DNA of 51,414 nt from UBA1494_A sp963973975 (lineage in GTDB: Bacteria > Bacteroidota > Bacteroidia > Flavobacteriales_E > Vicingaceae). The position numbers and the translations under genes are program-made. The DNA lies in NCBI GenBank assembly GCA_963973975.1, contig CAXBCF010000022.1, forward strand, positions 1-51,414. The letters are read 5' to 3'. Shown in pieces: positions 43,201 through 51,363 of this stretch. The notes beneath the pieces are model-generated. The model was not told the DNA's origin. It saw only the letters and a list, made by a program, of their open reading frames with translations, and ran no database searches. Every line of letters begins with the position of its first letter. The stretch's first letter is position 1.

Positions 43201-45230
43201 CGCAAGATCATTTCGACCAGTTTAGAAAAAATAACTATTTATTTATACAACAAAATTTTGCAAACAAGCAATTTGAATTTACCGACCGGTTTAGTGAATT
43301 ATATGTAAAAACCATTGGAACACCTCCATCGGCAAATTTAAACGACATTATTTATTCAATTGATGCAGACTCACGTGAAAGAGGAAGCTGTTTTCCTTCA
43401 CCTGCTTTTCTAATTGCTGTATTAGATTCATTAACCCTAGAGTCATGGCAAACTCCGTTTAACGGACAGAATGCACAAAATGATTTTGGACAAGCCAATG
43501 TTGGGGCTTGGTGTTTTCCAAACCGCAACAGAAGTGAAGCGATTTTTAATTTTCAAGCCCGTGATACCACACAGCTTTTTGCCATGCGCGACTTTTTAAA
43601 TAATTCTATTCCAGATGGAGCCTATGTTGTTGCATACAATTGGTTCAACATTGATTTTGATGCTATTCGTGCCATTGATTCATCCATTCTTCAAGCATTT
43701 ACGAATTTAGGAAGCTCACAGATGGGGTCGATTCCTTCCAATCATCCTTTTATCATCACTGTTCAAAAAGGAAATCCCCAAAGTTTGATGGAAGAAGTTG
43801 GAGCTACCACAACTTCAAGCATTGAAATTCGAAGAACTTTGAGAACAAGTGCTGATTTTGGAACGGTGAATTCAACAATTATTGGGAAAGGAAAAAACTT
43901 TAACCGCATTGCTTATCGCTTTAAATCATTGGAGCAAGCTTCTGCTGATAGTATTTATTTAAAATTATTGGGATACAATCAAAGTGGACAAGAACAAATG
44001 CTGTTTGATACCTATCAAATGAATTTAGATACTGTTGCAACTCAGTTTATCAATTCTAATCAAATAAATCGATTAAAATTTAATTATACAGCTTATGATC
44101 CTGCTCTTCAAACTGCTCCACAATTGTTGCGTTGGCAAGTAAATTTTGATGAACTCCCAGATTTGGCATTAAGTCCGAATGTTGTATTTAGTATCAATAA
44201 AGATAGTTTGCAGCGAGGTGAACCACTAGATTTGGAAGTTGCAATTCAAAACGTATCCAAAGTTGATCTCGATAGCTTTCCTGTTGCTTTTAGGATCTTA
44301 AGAGCCAATAACCAAATTGATGAAATTGTGCGAGTAGAAATGCCACCTTTAAAAGCAGACAGTATCGCAATTTGCAAAGTGAGTATTCCAACTGGGAACT
44401 ACACCGGAAGAAATACGCTTTTAATCGAAGTAAATCCTGAACAACTTCAAGAAGAAATTCATGCTTTTAACAATTTTGGACAATTTGAATTTTTTGTGCG
44501 TGTAGATAATTTAACCCCCCTGTTAGACGTTACATTCGACGGAAGAAAAATTATGAACCGAGACATTGTTTCATCTACTCCTCAAATTGATATTGCATTA
44601 AGGGATAATAATTCTTTTATGACCTTGGACGATACTTCTGCTTTTGCAATTTATATAACTGCTCCCAATCAACCGGAAGAACTATTGAATTATGGTTTAA
44701 ACCCCTCTTACGAATTGAAATTTATGCCTGCAAGTACAGCTGAAAATAAAGCCATGGCTCAATTCAATCCAAAATTGGAACAAGATGGTATTTACAGATT
44801 GAGGATTCAAGCAAAAGACAAATCGGGAAACGAAGCGGGAGAACAAGATTATCGAGTTGAATTTGAGGTGATAAACAAAACAGCTGTGACCCATTTACTG
44901 AATTATCCCAATCCCTTTTCTACATCAACGCGTTTTGTTTTTACACTGACAGGAAATCAAATCCCAGATCAAATTCAAATTCAAATTATGACCATTACTG
45001 GAAAAGTAGTTCGAGAAATTGATCAATTTGAATTGGGTCCCTTGCACATTGGAAACAACATAACTGAATTTGCTTGGGATGGAAAAGACATGTTTGGCGA
45101 TCAATTGGCGAATGGCGTTTACCTTTATAGAGTGAAAATGCGGATTAATGGAACAGATGTAGAAAGAAGAAATACCAACATTGACCAGTATTTTACACGT
45201 GAATTTGGAAAAATGTACTTATTAAGATAA
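40242..45230 (+). CDS. T9SS sortase-type C25 peptidase (PorU2/long PorU form)
   Basis: This 1662-residue secreted protein has a signal peptide ending at FPSFSQ. It shows a gingipain-type C25 peptidase domain at about residues 400-760. The catalytic pair is His628 in LTFFGHSSATGG and Cys659 in LLLANSCFAGN. Long Ig-like and CARDB-like stretches follow (about 760-1550). The tail from about 1552 (LNYPNPFSTS to FGKMYLLR) is a FlgD-like or T9SS CTD fold. PorU sortases cut the CTD from cargo and attach it to A-LPS. Canonical PorU is about 1100-1300 residues, so this longer paralogue type may have a special cargo set. It lies 3 bases after the PorV-like gene. Confidence 0.88.
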   Translation: MKRRLLFLFIIFSFFPSFSQSSSNSWIDYSQSYYKFNIAADGLYRINFQTLVDANIPLSTFDPKNFQLFARGEQVPIYIRGEADGVFNATDYIEFYATANDGWLDTVLYQSSVNQPNPYYSLFNDTIAYYLTWNNSTNNLRFTEENAIDFSNYFPAPYVLRELVQRFSSNYYDGESLSNGLLDPEYVPSEGWMDAPLTLGRTVTKVIQTPNLYTSGPLAQLEFRIAGASNFQAVNGDHHLRVTFGNQLVDTIFEGYELIKINRSFSPASLNNGNNSIVFTSINDRNSTVDRTALAYIKLRYPQSLSFGNQSYYKFQLDNSLNQNGQLLEIAAFNGGSQPVLYDLSNRKKVLVIPSIGAYKTIVPNGSGRKTCVIANENQINLISDLKPVGQNARFTNYAATIQDTSFLFITHDFLFPEVTTYAAYKRSEGYSTVIALIDELYDQYAYGIHKNPLAIRLFVDAAFKNWLFPPSHLFLIGKSVNAKDHRKRSLDYQKNLVPTFGNPASDNMLTSGLNGTFLETALPTGRLSAQSSSQVGAYLQKVIEYESAAPAIWMKRALHFAGGNSALETNTHENYLNGFGRDFASEPYGGITQLFRKTTSAPFQISLSDSIRKLVNEGVSLLTFFGHSSATGGFDISIDSPDKLQNRGKYHLLLANSCFAGNTHQANVLSTSEQYVLEPQKGAIAFIASGNLGFSFTLNIYSSAFYKNFAGKNYGKSLAENMRLTAKDIQGTNPSLVLKSVILEMTLQGDPSIVLNAHPLPDYSVSEDFFKLEPKEVTSDLDSFKVNFVVRNIGRATNDSILIRISRRYPSSQSDDTTTLMRIAPISNQRTLSFTYPVEILKGAGINKFTLVVDPFSEIQELSKFNNTVEVEVFIRSGEIIPVYPYDFSIVGSQAPSLRASTAFAFEEEKSYAFELDTNFLFNSLFKKSQTFVSSGGVIEWNPSALANMADSTVYFWRVSKVPTPGETQTWRNSSFQYINGESGWSQDHFDQFRKNNYLFIQQNFANKQFEFTDRFSELYVKTIGTPPSANLNDIIYSIDADSRERGSCFPSPAFLIAVLDSLTLESWQTPFNGQNAQNDFGQANVGAWCFPNRNRSEAIFNFQARDTTQLFAMRDFLNNSIPDGAYVVAYNWFNIDFDAIRAIDSSILQAFTNLGSSQMGSIPSNHPFIITVQKGNPQSLMEEVGATTTSSIEIRRTLRTSADFGTVNSTIIGKGKNFNRIAYRFKSLEQASADSIYLKLLGYNQSGQEQMLFDTYQMNLDTVATQFINSNQINRLKFNYTAYDPALQTAPQLLRWQVNFDELPDLALSPNVVFSINKDSLQRGEPLDLEVAIQNVSKVDLDSFPVAFRILRANNQIDEIVRVEMPPLKADSIAICKVSIPTGNYTGRNTLLIEVNPEQLQEEIHAFNNFGQFEFFVRVDNLTPLLDVTFDGRKIMNRDIVSSTPQIDIALRDNNSFMTLDDTSAFAIYITAPNQPEELLNYGLNPSYELKFMPASTAENKAMAQFNPKLEQDGIYRLRIQAKDKSGNEAGEQDYRVEFEVINKTAVTHLLNYPNPFSTSTRFVFTLTGNQIPDQIQIQIMTITGKVVREIDQFELGPLHIGNNITEFAWDGKDMFGDQLANGVYLYRVKMRINGTDVERRNTNIDQYFTREFGKMYLLR

Positions 45231-45240
45231 TTCAACTAAA

Positions 45241-46104
45241 ATGAAGAATTTGCTTTTGCTTTTTTTTGTATTTATTCACTTTTTGGGAATTTCTCAGTTC
45301 AAAGAGAAGAAAAAACTACAACTTCAATCTTTATCGATTCAAACAGGTTACCACTTCAACGAAAATATTGATAATGACTTATCGAATTTTAGAAAGCTGG
45401 CACCGAATTCAAAATTATTGGAAAATGACTTTTCAAAATTTAGATCAAGTACTTATAATTATGAGCAAGAGACCTTTTCAAATGCAATTTATGCACACTT
45501 TAATTTCAAAGACAATGAAGACGAGTCGACTTTTCTTCACCCAACTTTTAAGTTTGGCATAGTCTACTCTAGTTCAAATTTATTGAATATCAATTACTTT
45601 AGAAGTGAAGTTTTTCGAGTTGATACACTTGTTTCCACAAGAACTGGTAATTCCACTTTTGTTGATTCAATTAGCAGTCAAAATATTGATATGAATTATT
45701 ATCAGTCACAACTTTTTCTTGATGCATCTATTTTATTTAGTAGCAATCCGAAAGCTCGTTGGACAGTTTATGGTGGTTTTAACATAGGACTTGGATTTAA
45801 TTTCAGTAATACTACTTCAATCTATTATTATAGAAATAATTATGATTTTCAAAACTTTAATAATTCTCGCTATGACTTTGATTCATCAGAGGAAACCTTT
45901 AGAAATAAGAACAGTTTTTCTTTCATTACCGGAATTCCAGTTGGCTTGGATTTTAGGATGGGAAATATGCGAAAAAATTGGATGAAGAGCCATATTTTTC
46001 TAGAATTTAGACCGAGCATTTATTTCACTTCTGTTCCTGAATCAAATAACATTGTTCATTCAACAACGCAAACATTTTTTGGCTTCAGGTATGAATTGCG
46101 CTAA
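45241..46104 (+). CDS. Hypothetical outer membrane barrel-like protein, sortase operon
   Basis: This 287-residue protein has a signal peptide (MKNLLLLFFVFIHFLGIS). The mature part has amphipathic strands such as TFKFGIVYSSSNLLNINYF and RWTVYGGFNIGLGFNFSN, with asparagine-rich loops. It ends in an aromatic strand (TQTFFGFRYELR), as many outer membrane barrels do. I recognise no family. It starts 10 bases after the sortase stop, so it is the third gene of the operon and may be an accessory factor. The stop is 2 bases from the endonuclease stop on the other strand. Confidence 0.65.
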   Translation: MKNLLLLFFVFIHFLGISQFKEKKKLQLQSLSIQTGYHFNENIDNDLSNFRKLAPNSKLLENDFSKFRSSTYNYEQETFSNAIYAHFNFKDNEDESTFLHPTFKFGIVYSSSNLLNINYFRSEVFRVDTLVSTRTGNSTFVDSISSQNIDMNYYQSQLFLDASILFSSNPKARWTVYGGFNIGLGFNFSNTTSIYYYRNNYDFQNFNNSRYDFDSSEETFRNKNSFSFITGIPVGLDFRMGNMRKNWMKSHIFLEFRPSIYFTSVPESNNIVHSTTQTFFGFRYELR

Positions 46105-46106
46105 AA

Positions 46107-47798
46107 TTATTTAATTAACTTCTTAATCGATTTGGTCTTGCTATCAGTTATTTCTAAGAAATAGATTCCCTTGCTCCATCCATTAGATTGAACTTGATGA
46201 ATTGTTTGATTAGCGTTCAATAATTGGGATTCAATTAATCGACCCATGGAGTCGAAAATTCGAATTTCTAACACATCATCAGAATTGGTTTTAATTGAAA
46301 ACCTTTCTCCAATTGGGTTGGGATATACTTTTACAGTTTCGGCTATACTTTTCTCATCTATTCCAATTGAAATTGAGTTTGCAGTTATTGGAATCGTTAA
46401 ACTACTTCTATTTCCGGGGATATTGGTATTGAACGAAAGGTTTTCAAATACTGTTCCTGTGAAATATGAAAGTGCCTTTATGCCGATTTGAATTGATTCC
46501 CCCGGCTCAATGGTATCTCTTATTCCTGAGTTGGGCAAAAAGGCGAAAGAAGCTGTATCTGAAAGCGTAAAATTGCTGAATATGATGTCGCGATTCCCAC
46601 TATTCACCATAGCATAAATAAGAGTGTCAGGGTTACTATAAACCAATGTATTGAAGTCTATAGAAGGTTTTAAAACATCTAAGCTCAAAATAGTTGGAGC
46701 GTTAGAATTCGCTATGAAATTAGTGATTCGCTTTTCTAATTGAGGATAATCAACAAAGGGATTTCGATTGTTTTGGACAGAAAAAATAGCATCGTTTCTT
46801 CTTTCTTCAACGCTATCTGGTGGAAAAGCATTGTGCCAATTTCTAAGCGTACTTTGTTGTACAGAAAAATGGTTGGAATAATCTTGATAGCGAATCACAA
46901 AATACATCATTGCTCTTGCTGTAGTTCCTTTTTGAACATTTCTTGGTTCGTATGTGGTGGTGTTGTAAAATGACCCTCCACCAGATGCTGAACCATTAGT
47001 AACCGTTCCAAAAGGCTTATTTCCTCGATCTGAGTTTGCGGTATTAATTGTTGGAAAAAGGTGGTGAATATCACTTCTCATTGGATCATTTGAGTTGAAA
47101 AATCCTTGAGGAAAAGTGTGTTCAGTGTTAAATTGTGGTGAACCAGTTTGTGCAGCTGAACGATTAGCATATCCAGTAATTGTTGTTCCTGTGTAAACAC
47201 ATTCTAAGGTATTGGTCAATGCGCCTTGTCCATTGGTTCGTTGATTGTCAATGGTCATGTACATGAAATCTCTGGCGCTATTATACCCTCTATTGTTATA
47301 GTTAACTCCTGTTCTAAACTTTAGTGCATTTTTTAGAGCTTCTTCGCTGAGGTTTTCAGTCGTATCGTAATAGCTGTTAGGAAATCTTCCCTGTCCGATT
47401 AAATCGATGCTCAAAATTTGCTCTCTGCCACTTGCAGGCATTACAAATGGGTAGGATCTATTACTATAAAAAATAACCATTTCAGAATTGTGAAAGATGT
47501 TCTGCTCTGGTTCAAAATACACCCAAATGGAATCAGAGTTATTTGATTGTATGGTTAAAGTATCTCGATTTATATAAAAGGGAAAGTTTCCTAAAGTGGA
47601 ATAAAATTTAATCTGATTTATTCTAATGCTTGAAGGTAAATTGTTAGGAATTTGGAGCAGAACACTGTCTTTGCTACCTACCATCACTGTTCCAAAATCT
47701 AATTGTGTATTAGGTAAATGCAGTAAAGTGCTTAAATTTTGAGCGTTGACTTGAAGTCCAATAAATCCGGATAGAATGAAAAGTAATAATTTATTCAT
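46107..47798 (-). CDS. Secreted endonuclease I with T9SS C-terminal domain
   Basis: This 563-residue protein starts at the ATG at 47798 (signal MNKLLLFILSGFIGLQVNAQ). Domain order is as follows. Residues about 25-125 are an ASH/choice-of-anchor-like beta sandwich (LDFGTVMVGSKDSVLLQIPN). Residues about 140-380 are the EndA/NucM endonuclease I domain, with NTEHTFPQGFF holding the catalytic His and DIHHLFPTI after it. A second anchor-like domain follows. The last 80 residues are a T9SS sorting domain (VKVYPNPIGERF). It should degrade extracellular DNA at the cell surface or in the medium. It is divergent from lnt with overlapping promoters. Confidence 0.9.
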   Translation of the reverse strand: MNKLLLFILSGFIGLQVNAQNLSTLLHLPNTQLDFGTVMVGSKDSVLLQIPNNLPSSIRINQIKFYSTLGNFPFYINRDTLTIQSNNSDSIWVYFEPEQNIFHNSEMVIFYSNRSYPFVMPASGREQILSIDLIGQGRFPNSYYDTTENLSEEALKNALKFRTGVNYNNRGYNSARDFMYMTIDNQRTNGQGALTNTLECVYTGTTITGYANRSAAQTGSPQFNTEHTFPQGFFNSNDPMRSDIHHLFPTINTANSDRGNKPFGTVTNGSASGGGSFYNTTTYEPRNVQKGTTARAMMYFVIRYQDYSNHFSVQQSTLRNWHNAFPPDSVEERRNDAIFSVQNNRNPFVDYPQLEKRITNFIANSNAPTILSLDVLKPSIDFNTLVYSNPDTLIYAMVNSGNRDIIFSNFTLSDTASFAFLPNSGIRDTIEPGESIQIGIKALSYFTGTVFENLSFNTNIPGNRSSLTIPITANSISIGIDEKSIAETVKVYPNPIGERFSIKTNSDDVLEIRIFDSMGRLIESQLLNANQTIHQVQSNGWSKGIYFLEITDSKTKSIKKLIK

Positions 47799-47808
47799 GT
47801 GCTTGTAG

Positions 47809-47840
47809 TTGAACTTCAAAAGTAAATATTAATAGCTTTG
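47809..47840 (+). promoter_or_regulatory. Candidate lnt promoter
   Basis: TTG (47809-47811), a 21-base spacer and TAGCTTTG (47833-47840) match the Bacteroidetes -33/-7 pattern. The -7 box lies 16 bases before the lnt start. Confidence 0.5.
47817..47824 (-). promoter_or_regulatory. Candidate endonuclease promoter -7 box
   Basis: On the minus strand the sequence is TACTTTTG, an exact TAnnTTTG match, 18 bases before the ATG at 47798. It interleaves with the lnt promoter region. Confidence 0.5.
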
Positions 47841-47856
47841 TGTTTTTAAAAATCTT

Positions 47857-49467
47857 ATGAGCAAGATTAAGTTAACGTTATTATCGATTTTAAGTGGCAT
47901 TTTATTGGCATTGGCTTGGCCCGGAATAGGAGATATCCCAAGCCTGATTTATTTTGCCTTGATTCCGCTTTTATTTGTTGAAGAAAGTTTGGCAAAGAAA
48001 AAGGCTCCTTGGTTGAGTGTATTTGCTCAGGCTTATCTTGCTTTTTTTATCTTTAACTTACTGACTACTTGGTGGATTTACTATGCTTCTGATTGGGGCG
48101 CTGCCATGGCCATTATCTGCAATGCTTTGTTCATGGCAATAGTTTTTTCTTTGTTTCATTGGACAAAAAAGCGGGTTGGAAGAAAAGAAGGCTATATCGG
48201 TTTGGTGATTTATTGGATAGCATTTGAGTATTTGCACCTCAATTGGGAACTTTCTTGGCCTTGGCTCACTTTTGGAAATGTTTTTGCCAATACTCCTTCA
48301 TCTGTTCAATGGTATGAATACACCGGAATATTGGGAGGTAGTTTGTTGGTATTGGTTGTCAACTGTTTGCTCTTTTTAGCTTTAAACAAACGACTAAGTT
48401 CAGGGAAAAATGATATTGTAAAATTGTCTATTGCTTTTCTAATTGTTGTTTTTAGTGGTTTAATTTCCAAATGGATCAGTCCAGAGATTGATTCTAATCA
48501 AGATGTGGAAGTAGTAATTATACAACCCAACATCGATCCTTATTTAGATAAATTTTCTGGAATGTCTGAATCAGAGCAAATTGATCGCATGGTCAATCAA
48601 GCTAAAGGCGCTGTAACTGAATCCACTGATTTAGTTCTACTACCTGAAACCGCATTTCCACAACCTTTTTGGGAACACGATTTGGAATACATGTACGGCA
48701 GTGAAGTATTTAGGAAATTAATAGACTCCTTTCCAAAGCTCAGGGTGGTGACAGGAATTTTGATGTCGAAGTTGTATTTGGAAGGTGATGAACTTTCTGT
48801 TACAGCAAGAAAATTACCTGGAGAAGGCTATTACGATAATTACAATGCGGCCATGCAATTAGATTCATCCGAGAAAATTTCATTGCACCGCAAATCTAAA
48901 TTGGTATTAGGAGTTGAGAAATTGCCTTTCATTCAATATTTGCCTTGGATGAAAAATTTGGCCATTAATCTTGGGGGTTCTTCAGGAGGTTATGGTACTC
49001 AAAAAGTTCCATCTGTTTTTTTCAACAGTCAAGAAGAAAAGGGAATTGCACCCATTATTTGTTATGAATCCATTTATGGTGAATACATGAACCAATACGC
49101 TTTGCAAGGTGCAAGCTTATATGCTATTATAACTAATGATGGGTGGTGGGCAAATACGCCTGGCTATCACCAACATTTGGCTTATGCGAGGCTAAGAGCC
49201 GTTGAAGCTAGAAGAGACCTAGTGCGTTCTGCAAATACCGGAATTTCAGCCATTATTAATAAAAAAGGAGAAATAATTTCTCATACAGAGTGGTGGGAGC
49301 AAGCGGTATTGAAAGGGAATGTTCAGCACAACGATGAGCTTACTTTCTATGTGCGCTACGGAGATTACTTGGGTAGAATTGCTGCGTTTATCGCACCCTT
49401 ACTTTTACTGCTTACATTGGTTCGAAAACTAAATAAAACACAGCAACGTTTAAACCTCAAAAAGTAG
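47857..49467 (+). CDS. lnt: Apolipoprotein N-acyltransferase
   Basis: The 536-residue inner-membrane enzyme has about six N-terminal transmembrane helices and a periplasmic carbon-nitrogen hydrolase domain from about residue 215. The Glu-Lys-Cys triad is visible: Glu in LLPETAFPQPF, Lys in LHRKSKLVLGVEKLPF, and Cys in APIICYESIYG. ITNDGWWANTPGYHQHLAYARLRAVE and SANTGISAII are family signatures. One helix follows at the C-terminus. It adds the third acyl chain to lipoproteins, which fits the several lipoproteins in this window. A 7-bp hairpin (49458-49477) with T-rich tail overlaps the stop. Confidence 0.95.
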   Translation: MSKIKLTLLSILSGILLALAWPGIGDIPSLIYFALIPLLFVEESLAKKKAPWLSVFAQAYLAFFIFNLLTTWWIYYASDWGAAMAIICNALFMAIVFSLFHWTKKRVGRKEGYIGLVIYWIAFEYLHLNWELSWPWLTFGNVFANTPSSVQWYEYTGILGGSLLVLVVNCLLFLALNKRLSSGKNDIVKLSIAFLIVVFSGLISKWISPEIDSNQDVEVVIIQPNIDPYLDKFSGMSESEQIDRMVNQAKGAVTESTDLVLLPETAFPQPFWEHDLEYMYGSEVFRKLIDSFPKLRVVTGILMSKLYLEGDELSVTARKLPGEGYYDNYNAAMQLDSSEKISLHRKSKLVLGVEKLPFIQYLPWMKNLAINLGGSSGGYGTQKVPSVFFNSQEEKGIAPIICYESIYGEYMNQYALQGASLYAIITNDGWWANTPGYHQHLAYARLRAVEARRDLVRSANTGISAIINKKGEIISHTEWWEQAVLKGNVQHNDELTFYVRYGDYLGRIAAFIAPLLLLLTLVRKLNKTQQRLNLKK

Positions 49468-49477
49468 AACCTTTTTG
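49458..49477 (+). terminator. Weak terminator-like hairpin after lnt
   Basis: CAAAAAG (49458-49464) and CTTTTTG (49471-49477) form a 7-bp stem with a 6-base loop. The tail is only partly T-rich, so termination may be partial. Confidence 0.3.
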
Positions 49478-49567
49478 TTTATTTGCAGTCTAAAGTATTT
49501 GTCTAAATAGTTGAACAAAATTAACAGCTAGTGTTTCTATTGCTGTTTGAATTTATATAAAAAAGAA

Positions 49568-50581
49568 ATGTCGAAAACCGGTGTATTGTTGATTAACCTA
49601 GGAACTCCAGATGATGCTAAATTGGGAGCTGTTAGAAGGTACTTATTTGAATTTTTAAATGATCCCAGAGTGATCGACATTCCTTGGTTGTTGCGAAAAA
49701 TTCTAGTGAATTTAATCATTGTCCCATTTCGGGCACCCGGTTCAACTAAAATCTACAAGCAATTGTGGACAGACAAAGGTTCACCATTGATTATTTATGG
49801 AGAAAATGTACAAGAAAAGCTGCAAGAAAAATTAGGAGATGCTTTTGATGTGCATTTAGCCATGCGCTACCAAAATCCAAGCATGGAGAAGGTATTAGGT
49901 GAAATGCGATTAGCCAATTATAAGAAAATAATCATTGTGCCGCTTTTTCCACATTACGCTTCTGCGAGCAGTGGTTCAGCCATGGAGAAAGCCATGAAAA
50001 TTATTAGTAAATGGTGGGTCATTCCCGAAATTTCAATGATTAGTCAGTTTTGGGATCACCCGAAGTTTATAGATGCTTTTGTGGCTCGTGGCAAGCAATA
50101 TAACGTTGACGAATACGACCATGTCTTGTTCAGTTATCATGGACTACCTGAACGGCATGTAGACAAGGTTTATCAAGATGGAAAGCCCTGTGCAGAACAC
50201 AATTGTGAAACTGAAATTACAGAAGACAATAAATACTGCTACAAAGCCACTTGTTTCGCAACCACTCGTTTGTTAGCTGAAAGATTGGGTATTCCGCAAG
50301 AAAAGTACACCGTGGCATTTCAGTCTCGATTAAACAATAAGTGGTTGGAGCCATTTTCTGATGAAGTCGTGGAAGAACGTGCTAAAAAAGGGGATAAAAA
50401 ACTTTTGGCATTCAGTCCTGCTTTTGTTGCAGATTGCCTTGAAACTACAGTTGAAATAGGGGTTGAGTACCAAGAAATTTTCGAAGAACACGGTGGTGAA
50501 AAAGTGCAACTCGTAGAAAGTTTAAACGATCACCCACTCTGGGTTGAGGCCTTGGAGGAGATGGTGATGGAAAGGGCATAA
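49568..50581 (+). CDS. hemH: Ferrochelatase
   Basis: The 337-residue protein starts at the ATG at 49568; the frame is open to 49547. Family motifs are VLLINLGTPDDAKLGAVRRY at the start, the porphyrin-binding region MRYQNPSMEKVL, and the active-site stretch LFSYHGLPERHVDKV with the metal-site His. A segment with three to four Cys (DGKPCAEHNCETEITEDNKY, then CYKATCFATTRLLAERLGI) is common in this phylum. A conserved FSPAFVADCLETTVEI near the C-terminus holds the second catalytic Glu. It inserts Fe2+ into protoporphyrin IX. No other heme gene is nearby. Confidence 0.94.
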   Translation: MSKTGVLLINLGTPDDAKLGAVRRYLFEFLNDPRVIDIPWLLRKILVNLIIVPFRAPGSTKIYKQLWTDKGSPLIIYGENVQEKLQEKLGDAFDVHLAMRYQNPSMEKVLGEMRLANYKKIIIVPLFPHYASASSGSAMEKAMKIISKWWVIPEISMISQFWDHPKFIDAFVARGKQYNVDEYDHVLFSYHGLPERHVDKVYQDGKPCAEHNCETEITEDNKYCYKATCFATTRLLAERLGIPQEKYTVAFQSRLNNKWLEPFSDEVVEERAKKGDKKLLAFSPAFVADCLETTVEIGVEYQEIFEEHGGEKVQLVESLNDHPLWVEALEEMVMERA

Positions 50582-50594
50582 AAATTAAATTTAC

Positions 50595-50644
50595 TACAAA
50601 AAGTAAAATATATTTTACTTTTTGTAAAGTATTCTTTACATTTG
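50595..50644. promoter_or_regulatory. Perfect 32-bp palindrome and promoter region of the regulator operon
   Basis: 50595-50626 reads the same on both strands (TACAAAAAGTAAAATA plus its inverse). It overlaps a second palindrome, TGTAAAG-TATT-CTTTACA (50623-50640). A -7 box TACATTTG follows at 50637-50644, 16 bases before the ATG at 50660. The position suits an operator for the XRE regulator two genes on. It could also serve as the hemH transcript end. Confidence 0.6.
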
Positions 50645-50659
50645 GCAAAAATAATTGCC

Positions 50660-51145
50660 ATGAAATCTAACAGCTTTTTCCCAAACCAATTAAAAGTTTT
50701 AGCTTGGATTGTTTTTATTCCAGCCGTTATTATTGGATTTATAACACTATTTGCAGGCAACGAAATAGCCGAACCGGAATTTCTAGATGCTAAAGTCTAC
50801 GGTTTTTCGCCTGAAAACTTCTTTTCAGAGAAACCAACATTCCATCAACTTAAAAACAACCTTCTGAATGAAATTCTCGGAGTTTTAATTATTGTTAGTG
50901 GTTTGATACTTGGATTTTCCAAAGTAAAAGATGAGGATGAGTTTATCGCACAAATTCGTTCCAAGTCTTTGATATGGGCAACATATATAAACTACGGAAT
51001 TTTATTGTTGGCAATTCTATTTGTTTATGACTTGTCTTTTTACCCAGTTATGGTTTTTGGGATGTTCATGAGTTTGGTTTTATTCGTTTTGCATTTTCAT
51101 TGGCAATTATTTCAGCTCACTAAAAAAACTCATGATGAAGAATAA
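50660..51145 (+). CDS. Hypothetical four-helix inner membrane protein
   Basis: This 161-residue protein starts at the ATG at 50660; the frame is open to a TTG at 50642. It has four transmembrane segments: VLAWIVFIPAVIIGFITLFA, EILGVLIIVSGLILGF, YINYGILLLAILFVYDLSF and YPVMVFGMFMSLVLFVLHFH. The pattern resembles membrane proteins that pair with small XRE regulators (DUF2178-like), but no family is certain. It overlaps the downstream regulator gene by 14 bases, so the two form one transcript. It may be the regulator's target. Confidence 0.65.
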   Translation: MKSNSFFPNQLKVLAWIVFIPAVIIGFITLFAGNEIAEPEFLDAKVYGFSPENFFSEKPTFHQLKNNLLNEILGVLIIVSGLILGFSKVKDEDEFIAQIRSKSLIWATYINYGILLLAILFVYDLSFYPVMVFGMFMSLVLFVLHFHWQLFQLTKKTHDEE

Positions 51146-51338
51146 GTTAAAAGTTGAGCGAGCTAAAAAAGAGTTGACACAAGCGAAACTTGCTGAACTA
51201 GCTAAGGTAAGTCGTCAGACGATCAATGCCATTGAAGCGAATAAATATGTTCCATCAACTGTTCTTGCGCTTCGATTTGCGAAAATTTTTGAATGCAGTG
51301 TAGAGGAAATATTTAGTTTGGAAAAAGAAGAGGAATAA
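51132..51338 (+). CDS. Small XRE-family transcriptional regulator
   Basis: This 68-residue protein is a single Cro/CI-type helix-turn-helix with almost no tail: KVERAKKELTQAKLAELAKV, then SRQTINAIEANKYVPSTVLALRFAK. It matches the YozG-like group (TQAKLAELAKVSRQTINAIE is the recognition region). It probably represses its own operon. The palindrome at 50595-50626 is the obvious site, as inference. The start codon lies within the membrane protein gene. Confidence 0.88.
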   Translation: MMKNKLKVERAKKELTQAKLAELAKVSRQTINAIEANKYVPSTVLALRFAKIFECSVEEIFSLEKEEE

Positions 51339-51363
51339 ATTTAGAATTTAGACCTTAGAGTTT

